Assembly: GCF_000208745.1 (NCBI RefSeq)
Contig: NC_030855.1
Location: 3,037,950-3,101,949 of the forward strand
Length of the DNA stretch: 64,000 nt
Reading direction: 5' to 3'
DNA from: Theobroma cacao
Lineage: Eukaryota; Streptophyta; Magnoliopsida; Malvales; Malvaceae
The translations under genes were made by a program, and so were the position numbers. This document shows, one piece after another, positions 48,971 through 59,977 of this stretch. The notes under the pieces were generated by a model. The model was not told the origin of the DNA and did not search any database. It worked only from the letters and a program-made list of their open reading frames with translations. Position 1 is the stretch's first letter, and each line of letters starts with the position of its first letter.

Positions 48971-51900
48971 TGAAATACCCCATACTTTGATATGGTGATA
49001 AATAAAGTTGATCGAATGCAAATTAAGGTTAATTAAAATATTTAAAAGTGATAAAAGACGAAAGGAGTAGTTTAGGATAAAATATTTCGCAAGTGAGAAA
49101 ATAACAATAAAATAATAATAATTTTATCGAAGGAGAATTTGTAAGATAAAAGGCAATTTGGAAGTCAAGTGAGGCATAATAAGGCATTTTGGGTACCAAG
49201 GAGACAAGATAAAATTTTTAGAATAAAATAATATTTTATTAATGAAATAATATTAAAATATTAATATTTAGCCGGATATCGAAATCAGTCATGAAGAAGG
49301 ATCATATGGTTGATCCAAGTGGGGGAGAAGATGACAAGCCTGACTCTATAAAAATATTTGTTATGACATACATGTGGTGGATAGCATGTTTGCATGCTAG
49401 GAGAGTCCCAAAAAAATTTACAAAAGTCGGTATTGTACCTAGAGGTATAACAAAGTTGATTTAAGTCTTGAACTAGATCAAATAGAGAATTTACGATAAA
49501 ATTAAGAATTTTAAAGTCCTAGAATGGTTTAATATAGTGATTCGGAGTTTGAGGATCAATTTGGAGTCAAACCGAAATTTTCGCTATCTAGGGGCAAAAT
49601 GGTCATTTACCACCTGAAGACAAAATGGGTAATTTTTAGAAAAGATTTTTTGGCCCCATTTGACTTATTGGAGTATAATTTGACTTATTGGAGTAAGATT
49701 TGAGGTTTAGAAGTGAAAAATTTTAATTTCGGTATAATTTGGAGTAAAAGGGTAAAATGGTAATTTTGCCACCCCAGGGGCAAAATTATAATTTTCCACC
49801 ACCAGGACATTTTTCCAGCACATGGTCTTCCTTTATCCTCATTTTGACCATTGACTAATTGTGTGGTGGAGATAAAAAATATTAAAATTTTAAAATTTTA
49901 AAAATGGACCAATAAGAAAATGCCATGTGTCATACCTTTATTATTTTATTATTTCTTTATAAAATGGCATAAAATCAGCCCATTTTCTTCATATGGCCGG
50001 CCAAGCAAGGAAGAGAGAGAAAGAGAGGAAGAACAAAGGGAAACACAAGAAAACCTAGGTGAAAATCCAAAGAAAAAGTGAAAAAATCAAGGAAACAAGC
50101 TAGGTAAGTTAGAATTTCTTTAGTTCTCCTTGATACTAGCTTACCCATGCTTTTGTTCTTGATTTTCATGGTTGAATATTGAGTTATTATGATGAATTCA
50201 ATTCTGAAAAATGGGTTAGGAGAGAGAAAATTGTTAGATTAATTTAATTTTAAGTTATGTTAGTGTTTTAAGTTAGTTTAGCATATTTAGGAATAAAACA
50301 AGAAGAAAAGAATTTATTTTCCTCCATTTCCATTATTGGCTGAATTTTCTAGGGAAATATTGGCTGATAATCTTGATGTATATTTGAGAAATTATAATGA
50401 ATAATGATGAATTATGAGCCTAGAAAAATAATGGAAATTTTCGGAGTAAAAATACGAATTTTTACCCACTAAGGGTATTTTCGTAATTTGCTATCGGGAC
50501 TGATAAATTGAATCTCATTCACAATCACTAAGGTAATTTAAGTATAATTGAAGTGTAGAAAGTGAGAAGAATTGATTTGGAGTTAAATTGGAGATAATAG
50601 GTCGAATTAGGTCAGCACCGCATTTAAACGGTTGTCTGATAAGTTGATATCATATCATGTATATATACCGAGCCTGAATTGATTTTATAATGATCAAGCA
50701 TTGATGTGATGAATTATGTATTGTACATTGTGGATAGGTGGTGAGCAAAGTACACTAGTAAAAGTACAGAAATTGTGCTTTGAGACTGGGATTAGGAGTA
50801 TATTGACTCCTAAAACTGTGAGTGAACTTATTATCGTCTTAATTATTTAGAGTAGTTTTATAAAATTGTGTGATTTTATGGAAAATGAGTTTAAATGGTA
50901 AATTGCTATGTTTTAAGAGAAATTATGATTTTATAAATTTGCTGAAAAATTGAATACTGGTTTTGAAATAGAGTAATTGGAGACTGCCTGCTTGTGTTGC
51001 AAATTTATGGTTTTGAATTGAATGGATTATGACAATAAATGAGCACGAATGGCTAAACTAATTTTAGTGTTATAATTATTTATACTGTGTATTCAACCTT
51101 GAGAGGCTAGGTTGCGATAAATTGCCATGTCATGCTAGAATGAATTTTATTGATTGATGAAGTATATATTAATTATTCACTGCAGAGGGGGTTCCGTGGA
51201 CCAGCCTATTAGAGGGGCACGGTAAACTCCATTATATTCTTACCTCAAATGGAGAGGCACGTAGGGTATCTCTTGGGGTAAAGCTTAGGGTTCACTTCAT
51301 CCCAAACCACCACGTGAAGGGGAACTCAGCCAACGTCAAGGAACGGCTGTATTTTTCTCAAACTAAAAATATATTTTAAATGTATACAAAAATTTTAACA
51401 ACCTTGGCGGACTCGGTTGGATGCCCTGCGCTAGGTATCACCGAGTATGAGTTTTGGCACGAGCCCAAATTTTAAGGAATTCATAAGCCAAGTTGATTAC
51501 TCGATTTTTATGGATTGATTTTATTTGGTTGAAATGAGTTGAAAGGTAATGAAATTACAGTATGATGATTTATTTTAATTGTCTCCATTTACTCGACTTT
51601 AGATAGTTTAGATGGTATCTGTTTACTCACTGAGATTTTATAATCTCACCACCCTCATTTCCTAACATTTCAGGCTCATGGAATTCCATAATTAGCTGAC
51701 TTTGACAAGGGCTTTCATTTGGACTCAAATCGGTAAAAGCTGTAGGTTTCCAGCTTTCGATGCATTTCGGTTAGAGGTGGGCCCACATGTCACTGTAAAA
51801 GAAATTTTATGCTTTGGTTATTTGCTTTATAGTATATATGAATATAATTAACTTTTACGCTATAAGAATTATGTATCGATAGTTTTATAAAAATTATTTT

Positions 51901-52291
51901 AAAAGAAAATAGTTTATTTTATTGAATATTTTTATTATATCCAAATGGTCAAATTTTCACTTCAAATGAACGTTTTACATACTTAATTTGTTTTTAAATC
52001 ATTAAATATATATATTTTCGGCTTACCTACTACATTTTTAACAAGTTTTGAGGTTTTTGACAAAAATGACGAAAATACCCCTGTGAGAAAAAAAAACAAT
52101 ATGTTATGTTATGATTTGGAAATGATTTGTAATCCTTCGTATTTTGATATTTGATAGCTATTGCTCACCGGGGAAGTGCGAAAGCTGATACGAGAGCCTT
52201 GTGAGTTTCGATCGATATTCGGGGTGAAGAATGTTTGTCGAGGCTTCGCGGTGGTTGTCATGGGCTCGATGGGGAGTTCCGGGTCGTGACA
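48971..52291 (+). repeat. Solo LTR 2 (3.3 kb, plus orientation)
   Basis: Runs from TGAAATACCCC to GGGTCGTGACA with perfect duplications CTAAA at 48966-48970 and 52292-52296. It has no coding region. It aligns in reverse complement with solo LTR 1 over long blocks: the ATGGCCGGCC region near 49990 against 47000, the GAGGGGCACGGTAAA block near 51210 against 45750, and the last 100 bp. About 300 bp at its 5' end have no counterpart. Confidence 0.85.
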
Positions 52292-53482
52292 CTAAACCTT
52301 CCAATGCCACTCATTTTCCACCCATTCTTCATAGTCTTCTATGCTGTCATCTTTTTTGCCGATAAGGCATAGATTTTAGGGAGGGTAAATTTGGGGATCA
52401 ATGCATTCACCCATTCATCATCCATAAATTGAATTCTACTTCCATTAACCAATGAGAGGCCCATCTTATCAATTACTATAGCACTAAACTCACAATCACC
52501 GACAAGAGGCTTAAAAATGTTTTTCCACATGCTGGACATCTTATTGGGATTGTTTAGACTCGAGACTAGACTTTTATTGTCTTGGTTGGCCTTGTGATCA
52601 AGTACACACCTCCATAAGCTCTTCAGCGTATTACTAAATTGCCATAACCATTTGTTGAGAAGAGCTATATTTTTGGGCCTATATCAATTATCCGAAGTCC
52701 TCCTAAATGATAATAATTATAGACTAAAGCCCAATTGACATGATGAAGCTTGCGCACAAGATTAGACCCACCTCATAGCAATCTTCACTAAACTTTATCA
52801 ATTATATTTCACACTCGAACTAGCATCTGAAACAAGGACATGTAAAATTATGGCAGATTATTCAAAACTGATCTTAAGAGAATAGCATGCCTGTCCATGG
52901 ATAGAATCATAGCCTTCCATGATGCAAGTTTACTCTCCAACCGTCAGATGACTGGCTGCCACATAGCAATATAACTAGAAATAGCTCATAGAGGAAGCCT
53001 AAGGAAGGTTGAAGGGAGCTTATCTACTCTACATTTTATCATGTCAGTCCACTGTACCACATTAGTTTCATCCACTTAAACTCCATAAAGCCAACTTTTT
53101 TCAAAGTTAATCTTTAAATTGGAAACAACTTGAAAACACCTCAAAACTCTTTTTATATCTAAAATATGTTGGGGATTTGGTTCACAAAAAATTACTATGT
53201 CATCGGTGCATTGAAGATGGGAAACAAAGGCACCAGATGAACCAACCTCCATTCCTTTTGTGAGCTATTTATCAATTAGTTTATACATAAGAGCACTTAG
53301 AACTTTGATAAAAAGGTTGAAAAGCATCGAGGATAGATGGCAACCTTATCTAAGTCCTTTTCCTAGCTAAAACTCTTTAATAGGTGAACCATTAATAAGA
53401 ACAAAGACCATTGTTGGGGAAACATAGGCCAAGATTCATTTACGCTATTTGATGTCGAGCCCCATTTCGCTCATTACTTTGT
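52292..53482 (-). pseudogene. LINE-3 segment 4: reverse transcriptase
   Basis: Non-LTR RT on the minus strand, 5'-truncated near 53482. Readable parts are GLRQGCHLSSML near 53330, LQCTDDIVIFCEPN near 53190 (the catalytic ADD reads TDD), LKINFEKSWLYGV near 53100, SWKAMILSMDRHAILLRSVLNNLP near 52890, and VNGSRIQFMDDEWV near 52420. Many stops occur. It joins 47788-48970 in frame across solo LTR 2 (EWHWKV to LRRSILGWE). Confidence 0.78.
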
Positions 53483-53745
53483 CACTTCTAAAAAAAAGGT
53501 CATTACCGAAAATTTTCATCAATAATAGTAAAGATTTCATTGGTATGTAACACTACCAATAGAAATTACAATGAAAATTTCCATTAGTAATAGCGCAGTT
53601 GGTAATGGAAAATCCATCAGTGACAAAATATTCCATCAATAACTTACCCACAGAGTATTTCATTGGTAATTCAATCAGTGATGTCTTTAATTCGTAAGTC
53701 AATTTTTAGTTGATTTTCATTGGTAATTCCATTAGCAAATTATTT
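53483..53745. mobile_element. CACTA-like terminal and subterminal repeats
   Basis: Begins CACTTCTAAAAAAAAGGTCATTACCGA, close to the CACTA-superfamily end. It is followed by about seven imperfect copies, in both orientations, of a TTACCGATGGAAATT / ATTTCCATCGGTAA-type motif (near 53501, 53530, 53552, 53590, 53625, 53659, 53711). CACTA transposons carry such arrays inside their ends as transposase binding sites. I could not find the opposite terminus, so this is one end or a deleted derivative. Confidence 0.5.
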
Positions 53746-53749
53746 TGTC

Positions 53750-54118
53750 CTCAAATTAAAACTTAGATTAGCATTATAAACTTTAGTTTTAATGTTGGAG
53801 AAGTGATCTACAAGAGCCAAAGTTATGGCTTCCTATGGTCGCCAAAGAGATCATGACAGCCTCAACTTTAAATTCAGAAAACCCCATTTTTTTAGGATAA
53901 AATTGAGAAAAGAAGACTCATTAGTTTTACATAATTACTATCATTCCTTATAATTACCTTAAAAAAAGGGGGTTTTTTGGACCTAAAGTTGATGAGGTTG
54001 CTATGATGCTCATCTCTTTAGCCACTGTAGGAAGCCAAATGGCTTTAACTTTTGAAAAGCACTACTTGTCTAATATTAAAACCAAGGCTTAGATTGTTAA
54101 TCTAAGTTTTAATTTGAG
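53750..54118. repeat. Foldback: two inverted arms of about 145-160 bp
   Basis: The left arm 53750-53893 begins CTCAAATTAAAACTTAGATTA and the right arm 53961-54118 ends with the reverse complement (TCTAAGTTTTAATTTGAG). The arms match imperfectly along their length, including GGCTTCCTA.GGT.GCCAAAGAGATCATGA against its inverted partner near 54000-54035. The loop is about 67 bp. No ORF. Confidence 0.8.
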
Positions 54119-55340
54119 AAAAAAAAAGAAAAATTTAACTCATATGTACCACATAACTTTCAATTCTAAACCAAGTCATGTGACCACTTTTTCATTTTAC
54201 AGAACTTTAATCTATCAGAAGTCAAAGGACTACATAAAATAAATATCATAATATATATTACTTATTTTAATTAATTGCTTAATTACTTATCACACTAAAT
54301 CCTAAATATTTTTAAAATTAAATAATATTATTAATTTAATTAACTAATTTATATAACTAATCCTAAATTTAATAATATAATTAAATTATACGTCAGTAGA
54401 TGTTAACACAAACATCAATTGAAAACAAAAACCAACTTAAATACTAGAATTATTAAAATTTTATATGTTACCAACATATTAATTTATTACAATCTTATTT
54501 AATTTAAATTATTTTAAAAATATTTAGTAATATTTAATAAATTTAACATAAACCTTAATTAATTTAAATATTGTTTAATTAACTAATATTATTAATTTAA
54601 TTCATTTCTAAAAAACAAATTAAAAAATTTTTCATTAATTTGATTAGTTAAATTCTTTAATTACCCTAAACTACAACCTTAATTAATTTAATTAATTTTA
54701 ACTTTTATTAAATTTTCACATTTAATTAATTGCTTACCCTAAACCTTAAGTAAGCTAAATAATTTTAAATTTTTCTAAATTTAATAATTTAATTTATTGG
54801 TTAATTACTAATACATCCCTAATTTAAATGAAATATATAATATTATGCATCATATTTCTGATTTAATTAATTTTTTATTTACTTATATAAAATATTTATT
54901 CCATTGCTAAACTACTAATTAAAACATTTTTTTATAAATTTGATTAGTTAAATTCTTTAAAAACCCTATAATAGAATCTTAATTAATTTAACTAATTTAA
55001 ATTATTCTAAATTTTCTCATTTAATTAATTGCTTAATTACCCTAAACTTTAATTAAGTTAAATGATTTTACTTATACAATCTAGATGATCTATTTGATCG
55101 ATCTTCCTTCAAACAGCCTATTTTCATCAAGTTTCCATTTTCCATTTTCCACATTGCTAATATTAATAATGATAGCAATTGTTTGCAAACCAAATCCCAA
55201 TTAATAGCACAATATCCGAATTGTTTGCAGTCAATTAATAGCGCAACATAAACAACCTAACAATACATTGTTTTTTAATGCTTTAATGTATACAGCTTTT
55301 AATGCTTCTAAATTATGAAGTGATTTGCTTTTTCACCTTT
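54119..55340. repeat. Extremely AT-rich spacer with diverged internal duplication
   Basis: Over 1.2 kb of mostly A/T sequence with many AATTAATT blocks. Two stretches, about 54625-54780 and 54920-55075, share the order TTTGATTAGTTAAATTCTTTAA...AACCTTAATTAATTTAA...CATTTAATTAATTGCTT...CCCTAAAC, which suggests an old duplication with a period near 295 bp. No gene. Confidence 0.55.
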
Positions 55341-55971
55341 TAATTTATTAATCTGCCACCTTAAGTTTAATTTTGGAATGGACTAGAACATTTTATCTGG
55401 TCCTTCTTTTCTTTAATGGAATACTTTACTTTATGCTAATAATTAAATTTCATGATTCTTGTCTTACAAGTGATGTTATTTCACATTACTTTAATTTAGA
55501 GTTCGCTGTGACCTTATATTCAGATGATGTAATTTCTAGGGAAATGGTGAGAAATGAATGAACATATATTATTCAGGCAAACAATGGAGAATTAATCTTA
55601 TAATCAGTACACTTTATAATCTTTTACAATACCAAATAATCCTGAACAGCCTCTAATGATAAGTCTGTCCAAGAACACTATAGCTTCAACCTAAAAGGCT
55701 AAGGTATATATCCTCCACCCTTAATCAACTGAAAAGCGGATTGCTTTAATTTATCTAAACATGAAACCTAATTTCAATTAAGAATCTAGCAAACCTATAT
55801 ATATATCTATATATATATATATATATGAATAACATTTTTTAATCCAATCTGTCCCATTAGGAACAACAACCAAATTAATTAATCAATCAATGAAACCAAT
55901 GATTGTCAAGGTCTTACATCCTACCTATATATTAGCTTGATTTATGTATACATGAAGATGCACCAGATATG
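55341..55971. other. 3' flank of DUF247 gene 2
   Basis: No coding support: the ORF at 55373-55561 has no recognisable domain. A (TA)n microsatellite lies at about 55797-55826. The 3' UTR and poly-A site of the minus-strand gene at 55972 should lie in the right-hand part. Confidence 0.5.
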
Positions 55972-57654
55972 TCAGTCCGAGGTTTGGATTCGAAAGACTT
56001 GAGAGCAGCTATAAACCGAGCAAAAGGCCTGGAATGTCATCAGGAACAGGAGCATAATTGCGGCCAGCAATGTGAGAAACTGCCAGGAACCATAAACATA
56101 CTGCTTAAAGAAGTCTGTGGCTTTAACATTCCATCTGCCATTGTGATATTTGTTAACATCTTCAATCACTTTATCCAAGAAAGGGACTTTGGTCAGCCTG
56201 ATGGACTTGCTCATCCCATTCCACATGTCTGCAGCCTCTTTGTCACTCTTCAAATGGTTCAGAATAATGCCCCTTTCTCTTAGCAATTTGACATCCTCCT
56301 CAGTATCAATAATCCCATTCATTAATTCAGTATAGCGAGTAAACACTAGAGGCCCTGACGCATTTGATGCTTCATATGCCACCAAGTTCCTCAAGACAAC
56401 CTCTGTGTTAATGTCTAAGCAGACCATGGGGAGGTATAAAGTAACAGTCGTGACATCAAAACTGATGGTTGAAATGTTACCATTAGTTGGCAAAATACGG
56501 ACACCAGCTTTTGAGAGGTCAGCTACGGAAGGGATTGCGATCTCCTCTATAAGAGGTGGTTTATGGATGCTGAAATTGCTTGCAGATGATATAACCTCTT
56601 CTTCCTTCTCTTTTATGAAGCATAAGTACTCGATTGGTTTTCTCAGGATCGAAAATCCAGGGAGGTTAGAGAGGATTTTCCAGGGCAAGTTAAGTATGAG
56701 TCTAACAGGTCCGGACTTCAGGGCTGCTTTGATTAGCCGTGTTGGAGCACAATTCATAGTTGAGAACATCTTCCATATCTCACTCAAGAGCCACTTCGCA
56801 TAACTTGAGTCCAGCACAGGATTGCTTTGTTTGTCTTTTGTGGTTTCTTTATTTTGATCCTCCGGTTGTTGGATTGGTTCGGACTGTTCTTCCAGTTTCG
56901 GCACGATCATATTGTACAGGAAGTCTAGAACATGAGGACACTTGGAGATATCAATCTTTGGCAAGTTCTTCATCATTTTGAAAGGGGAGAGCTCTCGACA
57001 TAGTCCCCTTAACATCAAAAGCGACAAATCATCGGCTGCTTCCAACGACGAGAATTGGACTTCTAGCACCTTTCGCAGTACAAACAATGGAATCTGATTC
57101 TCAAGCATCATAATGTCTCTGAGAATCGAATTGTGAGCTGATTTTGCTCCTGCATGATCAACCAAATGGGACATTCTCGAGCACACTTCTGATGATAAAG
57201 TCTTTCCTTCATGGAAAACATAGATTTGAAGAAACTCGAGCAAAAATGACGTACTAATGGCCATCATCCAAGCTAAAGTTTCAGAATCCAGATCCAAGTA
57301 CTTGTGATAACAAGCTCGAATCCTTGGGTCAACCTGTTCCAGTTGTTCAACAAGATCTTCAAATGTAGGACACTGCAATTGCTTTTGGGTTCTTTTCGCT
57401 GCAGCTAGCTTATATCTCTCCATCTCATAAAGGTCTGGTCGCCAATAATGATAAGGACTGATACCAACCTGCTGCGGGGTGTAACAGTCAGGGCTACTGG
57501 ACATCAGTGCTTTCGGAACATTAAAGATAGAGACCGGAATTTCAATATCATCTTCTAGCTCTTCATCAAGGAATCTACGAATGTTGATCACCCATCGAAA
57601 TTCGTCGCAATTTGAACTGAAATTGGAGGTCATTGTTGTCTGGAGAGAAGACAT
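55972..57654 (-). CDS. DUF247 domain protein (UPF0481, At3g02645-like), copy 2
   Basis: An intact single-exon gene of 560 codons, the same length as copy 1. DUF247 motifs in order: IPVSIFNVPKALMSS near 40, YTPQQVGISPYHYWRP, EMERYKLAAAKRTQKQ, DIMMLENQIPLFVLRK near 180, VVLRNLVAYEASNASGPLV, MNGIIDTEEDVKLLRERG, VNKYHNGRWN. A C-terminal hydrophobic segment (FLTLLAAIMLLFLMTFQAF, about 525-548) predicts a membrane anchor. Differences from copy 1 concentrate in the first 25 residues and in the linker at 255-370, which here carries DQNKETTKDKQ. The ends of the domain are almost unchanged, which suggests purifying selection. A TATA box lies 142 bp upstream. Function is unknown. Confidence 0.93.
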   Translation of the reverse strand: MSSLQTTMTSNFSSNCDEFRWVINIRRFLDEELEDDIEIPVSIFNVPKALMSSSPDCYTPQQVGISPYHYWRPDLYEMERYKLAAAKRTQKQLQCPTFEDLVEQLEQVDPRIRACYHKYLDLDSETLAWMMAISTSFLLEFLQIYVFHEGKTLSSEVCSRMSHLVDHAGAKSAHNSILRDIMMLENQIPLFVLRKVLEVQFSSLEAADDLSLLMLRGLCRELSPFKMMKNLPKIDISKCPHVLDFLYNMIVPKLEEQSEPIQQPEDQNKETTKDKQSNPVLDSSYAKWLLSEIWKMFSTMNCAPTRLIKAALKSGPVRLILNLPWKILSNLPGFSILRKPIEYLCFIKEKEEEVISSASNFSIHKPPLIEEIAIPSVADLSKAGVRILPTNGNISTISFDVTTVTLYLPMVCLDINTEVVLRNLVAYEASNASGPLVFTRYTELMNGIIDTEEDVKLLRERGIILNHLKSDKEAADMWNGMSKSIRLTKVPFLDKVIEDVNKYHNGRWNVKATDFFKQYVYGSWQFLTLLAAIMLLFLMTFQAFCSVYSCSQVFRIQTSD

Positions 57655-57704
57655 GTCGATTTTTATGTTATTGCTTTCCTTTCTTTTTGGCTTGGGATGT
57701 TCTT

Positions 57705-57734
57705 GTTGTCGTTGGTGGTGGTGGTGGTGGTGTT
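57705..57734 (-). repeat. (CCA)n tract in the 5' UTR of DUF247 gene 2
   Basis: On the minus strand about seven CCA/CAC units lie between the TATA box and the ATG, roughly 50-80 nt before the start codon. Copy 1 has no such tract. Confidence 0.8.
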
Positions 57735-57795
57735 CTTGGCCACTTTTTGGAGAAGATTTGGCAGTTTTGGTGCAGCTGGGATTGTGAGAATGAAC

Positions 57796-57803
57796 CTTTT
57801 ATA
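57796..57803 (-). promoter_or_regulatory. TATA box of DUF247 gene 2
   Basis: The minus strand reads CCTATAAAAGG, a consensus plant TATA box, 142 bp upstream of the ATG. A start site about 30 bp downstream would give a 5' UTR of about 110 nt containing the CCA tract. Confidence 0.65.
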
Positions 57804-57863
57804 GGCGCAATTAGAGAGCATAAATATCACCATTATTGATGTTATCTTTATTTCATACTTCAA

Positions 57864-58295
57864 CTAACCAAAAGAAATAAGAAATGTGTTTCTCATTTTC
57901 ACATCAAATTTCCTAAGGCTTTTACCACACTTCCACGGCTCTCCCTTTACCACCGGGCGGGTATATGCTTGACTAATGCAAGCATACCTGCTCACAGCGA
58001 TTTTATTTGTATAAATACTACATACCTACCTACTTACATTAATGTACCTATGTTAATTCCTTGAATTCCAATGATAAAAAATCTGAAAATATTATGATTT
58101 TAATAAAATAATTCTACCTGTCCAACACTTTTGAGTTTTTTCCTAACTTAAATTTTTTCTGCCTGGATGTTGCAAAAATTTGTTACATAAACTTAAGAAT
58201 GAGATCTACCGATTTATAAGTCAATTATTCATAAATACATGTTTAAAATTGAATTAATTGAATTTTTTGATATCTCTCCTCTTTAATTTCTAATC
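57864..58295. other. Upstream region of DUF247 gene 2
   Basis: About 430 bp between the promoter and the Mutator-like element. A GC-richer patch near 57930-57965 (GGCTCTCCCTTTACCACCGGG) stands out from the AT-rich background. No gene. Confidence 0.4.
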
Positions 58296-58306
58296 ATTAT
58301 TTAATT

Positions 58307-59966
58307 TCTGAGGATGATTTTTTTTAGCCCTAAAAAAAAAAGTATTTTCGAAAATAGTCTACTTCTTAATTTTAATTGCTTTTTGCCAAAAAAAAAAATT
58401 TAGACAAATTACTCTTAGTGAAAACTCCTCATACTCAAACGTGAAAAAAATTTTATTTTTTAGAAAGGAAAAATCAACACTACCACTACTCACAAACAAT
58501 AATACAAAGGTGCAAAAGCTAACAATAAAAGATTTAAAGTACAAAAAAAGAAAGATGAAAAAAAAAGGGCCATCATCATAATCATTCTCTCATACACATA
58601 AATGAACAAATAGAGAAAAAGAAAAAGAGAAGTTGAGACGAAGCTATTTGGTTTTCGATGATTGTTTTATCTTTTTTTTTTTTTTACCTTTAAGTGGTGG
58701 GGTTGTTGTGGAAGGATCCCAAAACCTTGATAGCTATAGCTCTAAAGATGTATTGATGGTATGCAACTATTGTAAGAGCTCTAACGAAAAAACCAACCCA
58801 AAAAATTTAGAAAAAATCTTGTTACTTATCATGTTGAAAAAAAAAAATATTACACGTCGTATTTAACTCAAAAGTTTATGTCTTAGTGAAATACAAAGAT
58901 AAAGACCAACTTACATACCATGTTTAGAAGATAATATTATTACACACTATATTCAAAAAAATATTGTTACACACCATGTTTAGTTTTAAGAGTTTATGTT
59001 CTAGTGAAATACAAAAAATATAGACCAAGTTACATGCCCTGTTGATAAAAAATTATAACATGTCATATTTAAGGTGTTTAACTTCAAGAGTTTATGTCCT
59101 AGTGAAACACAAAAATAGAGATCAAGTTATACACCATGTTAAACAAAAAAATTGTTACACGTCATATTAAAAAAAAAAATTAATACACGTCATGTTTAAT
59201 GTGTTTAACTCTAATAATTTATATTCTACTAAAATACAAAGATAGACACCAAGTTACATGACATATTGAAAAAAAATTATTACAGGTCATGTTGAAAAAA
59301 AAAGTTATTACACACCATGTTTAAGGTGTTTAATGCCAAGAGTTTATGTTTTAGTGAAATACAAAGAAAAAGATTAAGTTACATGCCATGTTTAATCCAT
59401 GACATCTTTAATAGATTTGTTACATGCCAAGTGCATTAGAGTTGTTACATACAAATATCACGACTAACAATTTTGGGCAATATTGTCATAATCGACAGAT
59501 TTTCCTTATTTAATTTCAACCTATCAACTTTGGGGTTCTGTAAATATAAATCAATAAACTTAAGAACATATATTGATGCCATCTTTGCTCTTTGATTTGT
59601 AAATCGATGACGATATGATGAGAAGTAGACAGAGATATGGCAATGGTGGCAAAATTAGAGAGATCTCGATGATGGGAGAGTGAAATCGAGAGCACAACAA
59701 ACGGATGCAGGGAAAGAATGCGGGAGAGAGAAATCGATAAAATTAGAGAGAGCTGGATGACGAGAGAGAAATTAGGAGCATAGTTGACAGATGCCCAAAA
59801 GATAAATTAGAAGAGAAAATTAGGATAAATGGTTTAATTTATTTGAAATGGCTTCAAGTGCATTTTTGTCAAATCATGGCAAAAATTAAGTAAAAATAGT
59901 TTACTTCATATTATGAGCTATTTTTGAAATGGCCTTATGAATTTGATGATTTCTTACAATTTCCTC
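58307..59966. mobile_element. Non-autonomous Mutator-like element (MULE-1)
   Basis: A 1.66-kb element flanked by a perfect 11-bp repeat ATTATTTAATT (58296-58306 and 59967-59977). The inverted ends align: the right end read inward (GAGGAAATTGTAAGAAATCATC...AATAGCTCATAATATGAAG...TTTTTGCCATGATTTGACAAAAATG) matches the left end (GAGGATGATT...AAAATAGTCTACTTCTTAATTTTAATTGCTTTTTGCCA...GACAAATTACTC). Duplications of 9-11 bp and long inverted ends are the Mutator mark. No transposase is encoded; the inside holds the tandem array at 58850-59440 and GA-rich sequence at 59630-59780. The right arm also matches the start of MULE-2 at 63268. Confidence 0.72.
58850..59440. repeat. Tandem minisatellite inside MULE-1
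   Basis: About five diverged units of 100-127 bp, each containing AGAGTTTATGT.CTAGTGAAATACAAAGATAGA.ACCAAGTTACATGCCATGTT followed by A-rich sequence and ATTACACGTCATGTT. Markers fall near 58870, 58988, 59089, 59216 and 59338. Confidence 0.8.
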
Positions 59967-59977
59967 ATTATTTAATT

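Noticed and set aside
44684..52291. A single 7.6-kb DNA transposon with 3-kb terminal inverted repeats (TGTCACGACCC ends)
   Set aside because: Each arm has its own TG/CA ends and its own perfect 5-bp target duplication (CTTAC and CTAAA), and the sequence between them is continuous LINE ORF2. Two solo LTRs explain all of this.
54180..55340. Replication origin or centromeric satellite from extreme AT content
   Set aside because: No regular short-period tandem array is present, only scattered AATTAATT blocks and one diverged duplication.
26197..57654. A self-incompatibility locus built on the two DUF247 genes
   Set aside because: The grass S/Z DUF247 genes form other clades and pair with small secreted proteins. 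No such partner gene is visible and no other S-locus type gene is present.
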